Source: DASXHD01 sp036488725 (GTDB taxonomy: Bacteria; Myxococcota_A; Polyangia; Polyangiales; Polyangiaceae). From it: 64,000 nucleotides of DNA. The notes under the pieces were generated by a model, which did no database searches, was not told where the DNA came from, and saw only the letters and a list, made by a program, of their open reading frames with translations. Positions within the stretch are counted from its first letter, which is position 1, and each line of letters begins with the position of its first letter. The translations under genes and the position numbers were made by a program. Shown piece by piece: positions 57,006-64,000 of the stretch. The DNA lies in contig DASXHD010000129.1 of the NCBI GenBank assembly GCA_036488725.1, forward strand, positions 124,001 through 188,000. Reading direction: 5' to 3'.

Positions 57006-60000
57006 TGGCCACCTCCCGCACGCACCGTGCGGTGCATGAGCGCGTCGACGCGCTGCAAAAACGCGCGCCACGCGGGGTACCGGTCGACCGGGATGAAATT
57101 CCGATCGAGCGTCATCTTGCGGGTCACGACGAGCACCCGCGCATCGCGCGGATCGCGCCGCACCTCGAGCGACGCGCGACCGAAGTCGCCGCCGTTCACT
57201 TCGCCGCCCGGCGCGAGCTCGGTCCACTTCATCCCCGGCGGCGCGGTGATGCGCAGCGTGCGCACCTGATGATTCGGCGCGAGCTGCGGCGGCAAGACCA
57301 CCGGCAGCGTGCGCGTCACGAGCGGCGCGAGCGCCGACGTGAACGTCCAGCTCGGCGAGAGCGGCACGACCAAATCATGGCCCTCGCGCCGCGCGAGCGT
57401 GTCCGAGTGTGCCTTGTATTTTACAAGTACTTTTCCGGCGCCGAGATCGCTCTCGAACGCGACGTCTTTGTCGACGCGCACGGTCGAGAACCAGCCCGAC
57501 AGCATGTTGTCCTCGACGTACTGCGCGCGCGCGTCGGGTTCTTTCAAACCCGTTCGCAAAAAGAACGCGCTGTCGCCGGTGTGGTGCTCTTCGCCCGCGA
57601 TGTCGCCGCCGCCGCCCGGCTTGAGCGTCATCGACCACGTCACGTCCGAGCCGTGATCCTCGGGCGATCCCGCGGGGAGCTGCACGATGTCGGCGGGCCC
57701 GGTGTCGAGCCGGAGCGCGACCGCGCGCGCGTCCATCGACGGGAGCGGGCCGAGCCGCGATTGCGGCGAGGTCGCGTCGAGATACTGTCCGCCGCCCGGC
57801 CCCGGTAAAAACGCGATGCCGTGATCGAAGAGCGGCACCGCGACGTTCTTCGCTTGAACGACCGACGGTTGCCCGGTCTCGCGCGTCTGCACCATCACCT
57901 CTTGCGCCTCGATGCCGACGGCGCGAAGCAGCGTGATGAGGAGGATCGCTTTGTCGTCGCAGTCGCCTTCGCGCCGCGCGAGGAGCTGCTGCGGCCGGTT
58001 CGGAAGCCAGAACTCGCCGCTCTGGTAGTTCACGTAACGAATGTCGTCGGCGACGAAATCGAAAATCGCCTTGAGCTTTTGCTCGCGCGTCGACTTGCCC
58101 TTCGTGAGCTCGCCGGCGAGGCGACGCACCTGATCGTCGGGCTCGGTGAAGCCGCGAACGGCCTCGGCGTACCACTTTCGGAAGTCGGCCCACGAATGGA
58201 ACGTCGAGCCCATGATGAGCGGAACGGTCTCGCTCATCGCGGGCGCCATCGGCTCTTCTTCGATGCTCGGCGGCTTCGTCCAGATGAGACGCGTGACGTG
58301 ACGCCCACGCTCGTCCTTCTCGATGCGCTGATACGTGCCGGGCGCGGCGTGCAAGACGTCGACGTAAATCGGCGTCGCGGGCGGCGCTTCGACGTCGACC
58401 TCGTTGTACGCAATCGGGTGCGCGGCGGTCGACCCGGCGTAATCGAGAAAATAATACGGAGGGTCCGCGCGCCCGCCGACGGCGTTCGCCGTCCAGGTGC
58501 GAATCGCGACCTCGACGACGTCGCCCGGCTGGAGCTCGGGCCAACGAATGCGCGGCCTGCGCCCTTCGCTCTGCTCCTCGAGCGGGAACGCGACGCCGCC
58601 GTCTTTGCGATGAACGCGCGCCTTGAGAATTTCGGTGAGGTCGCCCTCGTTCGGAATTTCTTCGTAGAGCTCTTCTTGCGAGCGCGGCGCGATGATGATC
58701 TCGCGCGCGTAGTGAATGAGCTGCGAGACGCGACGGTCGTCGTGCATCACGACGGCGCGAACCCAGTGGAGCTGCGTGTCGGCGATCGTCGGCTGCGTCG
58801 GCACCGGAATGCGACGCGCGAGGATCGTCGTGTCGGGCACCATGTATTTTTCGTCGTCGTGCGCGCTCGCGTTCTCGGGCGCGAGGTGGTGCTTGCGGTT
58901 CTCGTTGTCGAGCGCGAGGCGCGCCCGGTACTTCGCTTCGCTCGGCGAGAGCTCGCGCGCGCGGCGTAGCGCGGCGTCGATGAGCGCGTCCGACGATGGC
59001 GCGCCGAGCGCCTGCGCGATGCGCTGCGCGTTTTGCGGCGCGGCGCCGCGCGTCTCTTCGGCGAGCGTGGCCCACGCGCTGTCCTCGTTCGGCGCCATCG
59101 CGACCGCGATCGCGGAAAGCTGCAGCGCCTCGTCGTGCGCGCCCACGGCGCCGACCGCTTTGAGAATTCGCACGAGATCGTCGGTGTCGCCGACCGCGCC
59201 GGTCTTCATCGCTTCGCGCGCGACCTTGACGACCTCGGCCTTCGAGCCGCGGCGCGCGATCTCTTCGACCCACGACGCGCCGCGCGTCCCGCGCGAGGCC
59301 ATCACCTGCCGCGCCATGTGCGCGCGCGCCGGGTCGACGCCCGACGCGAGCTTCGCGAGCTCGTCGAAGAGCGCGCTCGGCGCGTCGTGATGCACGTCGG
59401 CATACGCGCCGAGCTCGTGGAGCGCGTCGAGCCGCAGCGCATCCACGCCGAGCCCTTCGTCGACCACCGCGTCCATCAACACGGCCTCCGAGTCGGTCGC
59501 GCCCTCGAGCGTCACGTTCGCCGCCGCGCGCGCCCAATCGGCCATGCGCGAGTTGAGGTGCTGCGCGATGAGCCGCCGCTCGGCGAACACGCGCGCGCGA
59601 TCGTCTTTCGTCTCCGCGCCGACGCGCGCCGCTTCGTGGAGCCAGCCGCTCCGGTTCGCGCCGCTCGGCGCGATCCACCCGGCCATCGCGAGCCGGTCGG
59701 CGTCGTTGGGTACGAGGTGCGTCAATCGATCGAGCAAGCCCGGCGCGCGCGGGCTCTTCGCGTCGTCGGCGCCGGCGAGCGTGCGCGCCAAAATCGTGTC
59801 GAGGAGCGCATCCGCGTCGCCCCCGGCCTCGAGTCGCTTCGCCGCCGCTTCGTTGGCTCCAACGGTCCGCTCGAGCGCCGTCGGCACTCGTTCGACCTTT
59901 TGCTTGCCGATCGCGATCGGCCCCTTCGGCGGCTGCACGTCGCTCTGGAACGTCGCGCCGCTCACGCGCAGACGAACGCGCCCTTCGTCATCGAGCGCGC

Positions 60001-60826
60001 CGGTGCAAACCTTCGCCATGACGACGTGCTCGCCGGCGGTCGCGTCGACCTTCGCGGCGATGCGGTCGAACGTCATCGACGTGTTGAGCTCGTCGCTCTC
60101 GCCGAGATCTTTTCCGTCGAACATCAGTCGGGCCGTCCCGGTCGCCGCGAGACGCACCGTGATCGCGGCGGCCTTCGCGAGCTCGACGCGCGAGCCGATG
60201 TACGAGCAGCTCTCGCGCCGCGGCTCGACGAACACGTCGAGCGGGATCCCTTGCGCCTGCGCATACGAATCCGGCACCTCGCGCCAGCCGACTTGCACCG
60301 TGCCCCACGAGTCGTCCTCTTTCGGATCGAACGCGATCGCGCCGGGTTTTTGCGGCCCTTCTTTTCGAGCGAGCCCGCCGCCGGTATCGCGGAACGGCCC
60401 GAGGATCGCGACGTGCGTGAGCACGCCGAGCTGAGCGTCGGCCGCGATGCCCGCGGGCGTCCCTTCGTCCGACGCGAGCGTGCGCGCGGCGAGCTGGGCC
60501 TCTTCGCGCAACGACGGATTCACGTGAGGCGCGGCCGCGATCGCCGCGAGCGCCTTCTCGGCTGCGCCGTCGGTCGCGCGCTCGGAGAGCGACGCGATGG
60601 TCGCGATGGCTCCGAGCACAGCGTGATCCGGAGCGCCGACGGCGCCGTCCGCGTGGGTCGGGCTCTGCTGCGCGAGCGCTCGCGCTTTCGCTGCCTCGAT
60701 CATCCCGTCGGGCGTCACGTCCGTGTACCGCACTGCCGGCTGCGGCGCGCCGCGCAAAGCCGACGTCGAAAGCGCAGCCGCAGCGGTCAGCAGTGCCGCC
60801 GCCGTCCGCGAGAGGGATCTCGTCAT
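57002..60826 (-). CDS. Large secreted protein with DUF3857 and transglutaminase domain
   Basis: A 1274-residue protein with a signal peptide (AAALLTAAAALSTSALRGAP). The N-terminal two thirds are helical repeats with a PA14/carbohydrate-binding-like segment. A DUF3857 region (DTQLHWVRAVVMHDDRRVSQ, YAREIIIAPRSQEELYEE) precedes an intact transglutaminase core: Cys in REGDCDDKAILLITLL near residue 954, His in VPLFDHGIAFLPG, Asp in QYLDATSP. These domains cross-link or hydrolyse peptide bonds in the envelope. Codons at 57414-57426 (Leu-Val-Lys-Tyr-Lys) form the palindromic motif. It is coupled to its Cys-less paralogue. Confidence 0.85.
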   Translation of the reverse strand: MTRSLSRTAAALLTAAAALSTSALRGAPQPAVRYTDVTPDGMIEAAKARALAQQSPTHADGAVGAPDHAVLGAIATIASLSERATDGAAEKALAAIAAAPHVNPSLREEAQLAARTLASDEGTPAGIAADAQLGVLTHVAILGPFRDTGGGLARKEGPQKPGAIAFDPKEDDSWGTVQVGWREVPDSYAQAQGIPLDVFVEPRRESCSYIGSRVELAKAAAITVRLAATGTARLMFDGKDLGESDELNTSMTFDRIAAKVDATAGEHVVMAKVCTGALDDEGRVRLRVSGATFQSDVQPPKGPIAIGKQKVERVPTALERTVGANEAAAKRLEAGGDADALLDTILARTLAGADDAKSPRAPGLLDRLTHLVPNDADRLAMAGWIAPSGANRSGWLHEAARVGAETKDDRARVFAERRLIAQHLNSRMADWARAAANVTLEGATDSEAVLMDAVVDEGLGVDALRLDALHELGAYADVHHDAPSALFDELAKLASGVDPARAHMARQVMASRGTRGASWVEEIARRGSKAEVVKVAREAMKTGAVGDTDDLVRILKAVGAVGAHDEALQLSAIAVAMAPNEDSAWATLAEETRGAAPQNAQRIAQALGAPSSDALIDAALRRARELSPSEAKYRARLALDNENRKHHLAPENASAHDDEKYMVPDTTILARRIPVPTQPTIADTQLHWVRAVVMHDDRRVSQLIHYAREIIIAPRSQEELYEEIPNEGDLTEILKARVHRKDGGVAFPLEEQSEGRRPRIRWPELQPGDVVEVAIRTWTANAVGGRADPPYYFLDYAGSTAAHPIAYNEVDVEAPPATPIYVDVLHAAPGTYQRIEKDERGRHVTRLIWTKPPSIEEEPMAPAMSETVPLIMGSTFHSWADFRKWYAEAVRGFTEPDDQVRRLAGELTKGKSTREQKLKAIFDFVADDIRYVNYQSGEFWLPNRPQQLLARREGDCDDKAILLITLLRAVGIEAQEVMVQTRETGQPSVVQAKNVAVPLFDHGIAFLPGPGGGQYLDATSPQSRLGPLPSMDARAVALRLDTGPADIVQLPAGSPEDHGSDVTWSMTLKPGGGGDIAGEEHHTGDSAFFLRTGLKEPDARAQYVEDNMLSGWFSTVRVDKDVAFESDLGAGKVLVKYKAHSDTLARREGHDLVVPLSPSWTFTSALAPLVTRTLPVVLPPQLAPNHQVRTLRITAPPGMKWTELAPGGEVNGGDFGRASLEVRRDPRDARVLVVTRKMTLDRNFIPVDRYPAWRAFLQRVDALMHRTVRAGGGQ

Positions 60827-60892
60827 GGCGGACTGCTTACCAGCCGCTGCCCGCTCTTGCCATCCCGTCGCGCCCAGGCGAGCCCGAACGTG

Positions 60893-61012
60893 TCAGAAAT
60901 CGTTGCACCCGTCTCCGATCGGGCAGAGCTCGTGCAACTCTCCGGCATCCGCGTCGTTCGTCATTTGGCCGCACGCCGTCACGGACAGCCACGTCGGCAG
61001 GCAAGCTGCCCT
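60893..61012 (-). pseudogene. Possible remnant of a lipoprotein C-terminus
   Basis: The frame ending at 60893 reads CLPTWLSVTACGQMTNDADA then GELHELCPIGDGCNDF, with the Cys spacing and Asp-Ala style of local lipoproteins and full third-position G/C bias, but no start codon with a ribosome site. It may be a decayed gene or chance. The rest of 60827-61022 shows only a small GGCAG/CTGCC hairpin near 61000. Confidence 0.3.
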
Positions 61013-61022
61013 TCGTGAGTGT

Positions 61023-63122
61023 TCAGTTGACCGACGGTCGCGCGCAGAAACCGTTGATGCACGAATAGCCCTGCGAGACGCCGCAGCAGTCCCCGGAGCT
61101 CGTGCACTTTTCGAATTCGTTCGAGCAGCCACCCGGCGGCGGGATGCACGTGAACTCCGCGCCGCCGTCGCCGTTCACTTGGCGGCAGAAGCCGGTGCAG
61201 CACTCGTCGCCCGACGAGCAGTCGTTGCCGTTTTGCTTGCACGGATCGAGCGCCCAGAAGCCGCGCATGTTGCCCGCGGCGAGCTCCTGGCCCGGAAGAT
61301 AAAACGCGGGGTGGCTCGGGTCTTTGCCCGGCGTCGCGTTGATGTCGATCGCCGCGACCCACAGCTTCTTGCGATTGCTCGCCGTCGGGCTGTTCGCGGT
61401 GAGCTGCGTGCCGTAGTTGCGCCGGCTCGTGAAGACGACCCAGTAGTAACCGCCGACCGCGACGGGCAGCACCGTGGGCTCGTAGTTCTTGTCTTGGTCG
61501 TCGGCGCCGTACGGAAGATAGAGCTTGCCGTTGCCGTCGTAGCCGTTCGCTTCGTTGAGCGGCGTCACCGTCTTGCTCGCGAGGTCGACCATCTTCAGCT
61601 GGCCGACGTTCGCGAGGCCCGTGTTGTAGCTGAAGGTCGCGTAATCGCCGTCATTGGTCACGTGGTAGATGACCTCTTTCGAGTCCGGCGTGAAGAACGG
61701 CCAGCCCGGGAAGTTCGCCGCCTCGTTCACGACTTGCGTGAGACCCGCGAACGTCTTGGTGCCGACGTTGAAGGTCATCGTCGAGAGCGTGTGGCCCGTG
61801 CCGGTGTCGTAGGAGTTGAACGCGACCATCTTGCCGTCGGGCGCGAAGCTCGGCATGAGCGCGTGCGTGACGACGCCGTCGAATCCGGGCGCGCCGACGA
61901 CCGCGCCGGTCTGCGGGTTGTAGAGATGACTCGCGCGCTCGCCGCCCGAGAGCGTGCCGAAGCCGACGACGTTCGGTCCGCCGCCCGTGTTGCTGTCCCA
62001 GCTCGAGTTTCCGATCGACGCGTTCGAGAGGAGCAGCGTGCCGTCCGGATAAAGCGCGCCGAAGCCGAACGACGAATCGCTCTGCTCGTGGATGACCGGC
62101 GGATTCACGTTGCCGCTCGAGAGATCGTAGCTCGCTCCGCTCAAGTAATTGGCGTGGTTGGCGACGAGCACGTTGCCGTTCGCGCTGACGGCGTGGCACA
62201 CGCTGCAACCGGAGATGAAGAGATCGGGCGTCGTCGCCGCGGGCTTGATGCGGAGCACCGCGCCGCCGCTGCCGATCGACGAGTCGTAGCTGTTGTAATA
62301 GAGCGTGCCCTTGAGCGCGCCCTGCGCGATCGTCCAATTCTCGGTGATCGGCCCGGAGACCGTGCTGCCCGAGATCTTCGTGACCTGGACCTTGAGCGTG
62401 TCTTTCGGTCCGACCGACTCGATGATCGAGTTCCACGTCGCGAGCGTCATCGAGACGTTCGGCCCGGCGCCGTAGAAGCCCTGGTAGTCGATGTTCGCGC
62501 TCGAGATGTGCACGTAGTACGCGGTCGCCGCGGTGCCCGCGAATTGGAGCAGCGGCGGCAAGAGCCCGCGCGGGAAGACCGTCGCGTCGTACGGGTAAAC
62601 GAACTTGAACGCCGGATCGCCGCTGCCGCCCGCTTGCAGCTGCGTCTGCGTCGCCGTCGACACGCCGCCCGGGTTCTCGTCGATCTGAAGCTTGATGGTG
62701 AGCGTCGTCGAGCCGAGGTCGCTCCCGACTTGCGCGGTCACGTCCGCCGTGCCGCCGAGCGTGCCCGACGCGGTGAACAAACCGTTCGCGTCGATCGTGC
62801 CGATGCCCGGCGTGTCGAGGCTCCAGCTCGCCGCGACGGGGTTGCCCTGCTCGAGCGCTTTGAACTGTTGCGTGACCGACGGGCCGCCCTCGGTCACCGT
62901 CAGCACCGGGTTCTGCGGCGTGACCGTCAGCGTCCCGGCTTGGCCGTCGCCGCCGAAGTTGACGTCGCCGAACGGCGAGCCGTCGCCCGAGCCCATGCCG
63001 TCGACGGTCGCGTCACCGGCGCCGCCGTCTCCGCCGAATCCGTCTCCGCCGGGACCGCCGCAGGCTGCGGCCGCACCAAACGCAACGGCGCAAAACAAAA
63101 CGAGCCTCGATAGAACTCGCAT
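61023..63122 (-). CDS. Beta-propeller lipoprotein with CxxCH motif
   Basis: A 699-residue protein with a lipoprotein signal (VLFCAVAFGAAAACGGPG), a Gly/Asp tether, a Big2-like Ig domain (VTPQNPVLTVTEGGPSVTQQ, TIDANGLFTASGTLGGTADV), a TolB/WD40-like propeller (SYDTGTGHTLSTMTFNVGTK, FFTPDSKEVIYHVTND) and a Cys-rich tail. SGCSVCHAVSANG near residue 304 is a potential c-type heme site. ATG 63122 has GGAGGAGC at proper spacing; TTG 63128 is less likely. Divergent from icd. Confidence 0.8.
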   Translation of the reverse strand: MRVLSRLVLFCAVAFGAAAACGGPGGDGFGGDGGAGDATVDGMGSGDGSPFGDVNFGGDGQAGTLTVTPQNPVLTVTEGGPSVTQQFKALEQGNPVAASWSLDTPGIGTIDANGLFTASGTLGGTADVTAQVGSDLGSTTLTIKLQIDENPGGVSTATQTQLQAGGSGDPAFKFVYPYDATVFPRGLLPPLLQFAGTAATAYYVHISSANIDYQGFYGAGPNVSMTLATWNSIIESVGPKDTLKVQVTKISGSTVSGPITENWTIAQGALKGTLYYNSYDSSIGSGGAVLRIKPAATTPDLFISGCSVCHAVSANGNVLVANHANYLSGASYDLSSGNVNPPVIHEQSDSSFGFGALYPDGTLLLSNASIGNSSWDSNTGGGPNVVGFGTLSGGERASHLYNPQTGAVVGAPGFDGVVTHALMPSFAPDGKMVAFNSYDTGTGHTLSTMTFNVGTKTFAGLTQVVNEAANFPGWPFFTPDSKEVIYHVTNDGDYATFSYNTGLANVGQLKMVDLASKTVTPLNEANGYDGNGKLYLPYGADDQDKNYEPTVLPVAVGGYYWVVFTSRRNYGTQLTANSPTASNRKKLWVAAIDINATPGKDPSHPAFYLPGQELAAGNMRGFWALDPCKQNGNDCSSGDECCTGFCRQVNGDGGAEFTCIPPPGGCSNEFEKCTSSGDCCGVSQGYSCINGFCARPSVN

Positions 63123-63239
63123 CTTCAAGCTCCTCCGCCCGAAGTGCAGTTTAGCTCGAAAGATTCAGCGCTGCCGTTCTTTTTTGAGGCGTTCCGGTCA
63201 TTGCGCCACGCGCCTTCGGCCTGCTATCGCAATCTTGCC

Positions 63240-64000
63240 ATGCCCTCTTTCGCACCCCCGAAGTCCGGCCAGCCCATCCAAATGGGCGCCAATCAAAAGC
63301 TCGACGTCCCGAACGACCCGATCATCCCGTTCATCGAGGGCGACGGCACCGGCCGGGACATCTGGCGGTCGAGCGTTCGCGTGCTCGACGCGGCGGTCGC
63401 GAAGGCCTACGGCGGTAAGAAGAAAATCAGCTGGTACGAGGTCTTCGCCGGCGAAAAAGCCTACAACCAGTTCAATAGCTGGCTGCCCGACGAGACCATC
63501 GAGGCGTTCCGAAAATATCTCATCGGCATCAAGGGCCCGCTGACGACGCCGGTCGGCGGCGGCATTCGGTCGCTCAACGTCGCGCTCCGCCAGATGCTCG
63601 ATCTCTACGTGTGCCTGCGCCCCGTGCGCTGGTTCGAGGGCGTGCCCTCGCCGGTGAAGCGGCCGCAAGACGTCGACATGGTGATCTTCCGCGAGAACAC
63701 CGAGGACATCTACGCCGGCATCGAGTGGTCGGGCGGCTCGCCCGAGGCGAAAAAGATCCTCGAGTTCATCGCCAAAGAATTTCCGAAGGAGTTTTCGAAA
63801 ATTCGTTTCGGCAAAGAGCCCGAGCTCCAAGTCGGCGTCGGCATCAAGCCCGTGTCGAAGCAAGGCACCGAGCGCCTCGTGCGGAGCGCCATCGAGTACG
63901 CGATCAAGACGAAGAAGAAGAGCGTCACGTTCGTGCACAAGGGCAACATCATGAAGTTCACCGAGGGCGCGTTCCGCGACTGGGGGTACGGCCTCGCGAA
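63240..64000 (+). CDS. icd: Isocitrate dehydrogenase (NADP), 5' part
   Basis: The first 253 residues of an Icd of the E. coli type, cut by the window end. Visible: IIPFIEGDGTGRDIWRSSVR, GIKGPLTTPVGGGIRSLNVA (substrate loop with Ser and Asn), LRQMLDLYVCLRPVRWFEGV, VIFRENTEDIYAGIEW and KSVTFVHKGNIMKFTEGAFR. It oxidises isocitrate to 2-oxoglutarate in the citric acid cycle. ATG 63240. Confidence 0.97.
   Translation, partial: MPSFAPPKSGQPIQMGANQKLDVPNDPIIPFIEGDGTGRDIWRSSVRVLDAAVAKAYGGKKKISWYEVFAGEKAYNQFNSWLPDETIEAFRKYLIGIKGPLTTPVGGGIRSLNVALRQMLDLYVCLRPVRWFEGVPSPVKRPQDVDMVIFRENTEDIYAGIEWSGGSPEAKKILEFIAKEFPKEFSKIRFGKEPELQVGVGIKPVSKQGTERLVRSAIEYAIKTKKKSVTFVHKGNIMKFTEGAFRDWGYGLA

Noticed and set aside
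1..64000. tRNA and rRNA genes
   Set aside because: I looked for cloverleaf-like TPsiC arms and rRNA signatures on both strands and saw none; a dedicated scan would be decisive.

Overview
The window is a high-GC chromosomal segment with tightly packed genes. I infer a member of the Myxococcota, probably class Polyangia. The signs are about seventeen predicted lipoproteins, many with an Asp/Ala/Gly-rich linker after the lipobox Cys, two membrane-anchored Ser/Thr protein kinases, many Cys-rich secreted proteins, a bifunctional beta-oxidation enzyme and strong G/C preference at third codon positions. I saw no rRNA, tRNA or CRISPR array. The assignment is inference from gene style, not from a marker gene.

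Layout. 0-12 kb: end of a barrel-like protein, a metallopeptidase, a TPR lipoprotein, an orphan TRAP-type solute-binding protein, then polX overlapping a thiolase gene, lipoproteins around a Ser/Thr kinase, and a lipase behind a barrel protein with Sm-like repeats. 12-15 kb: divergent zinc-ribbon genes (one frameshifted; the other carrying two bL12-like C-terminal domains) and a small, less GC-rich patch. 15-25 kb: FadN-type beta-oxidation enzyme, P450, an IS200-like transposase and the 5-oxoprolinase genes pxpABC. 25-29 kb: LOG-family enzyme, a six-fold Cys-repeat lipoprotein, an esterase-like lipoprotein and a frameshifted helical gene. 29-35 kb: a TetR gene divergent from a two-gene operon of a giant acyl-CoA dehydratase activase and a D-component-like protein, with a 16-bp palindrome between them. 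36-47 kb: kinase, CCA-adding enzyme, a tandem MITE-like repeat, an alginate-export-type porin, a YcbK-type peptidase, an ECF sigma factor with a hydrolase, a four-helix-bundle protein flanked by repeats, and a PAP2 enzyme. 47-53 kb: ferredoxin plus orphan methyltransferase, two lolA paralogues, ruvC-yebC and a TerB-like gene. 53-64 kb: a coupled pair of very large transglutaminase-type secreted proteins, a beta-propeller lipoprotein with a CxxCH motif, and the start of icd.

How the genes work together. The thiolase (2841-4001) and the FadN-type enzyme (15002-17317) would supply the last three steps of beta-oxidation from separate loci. pxpABC recycles 5-oxoproline to glutamate. The two LolA proteins serve lipoprotein traffic, in keeping with the many lipoproteins. 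The TetR-controlled activase pair has no alpha/beta dehydratase genes nearby, so its target is unknown. At least twelve gene junctions are 4-base overlaps (ATGA, GTGA, TTGA, CTGA), so translational coupling is the normal operon style here.

The most unusual signal is not a gene. A 13-bp palindrome, K-TGYA-N-W-N-TRCA-M, occurs ten times by my reading, always inside coding sequence and repeatedly paid for with rare A/T-ending codons. Other unexplained structures are purine-rich elements placed directly after stop codons, a tandem 250-bp MITE-like element, a 21-bp degenerate tandem array and three hexanucleotide arrays.
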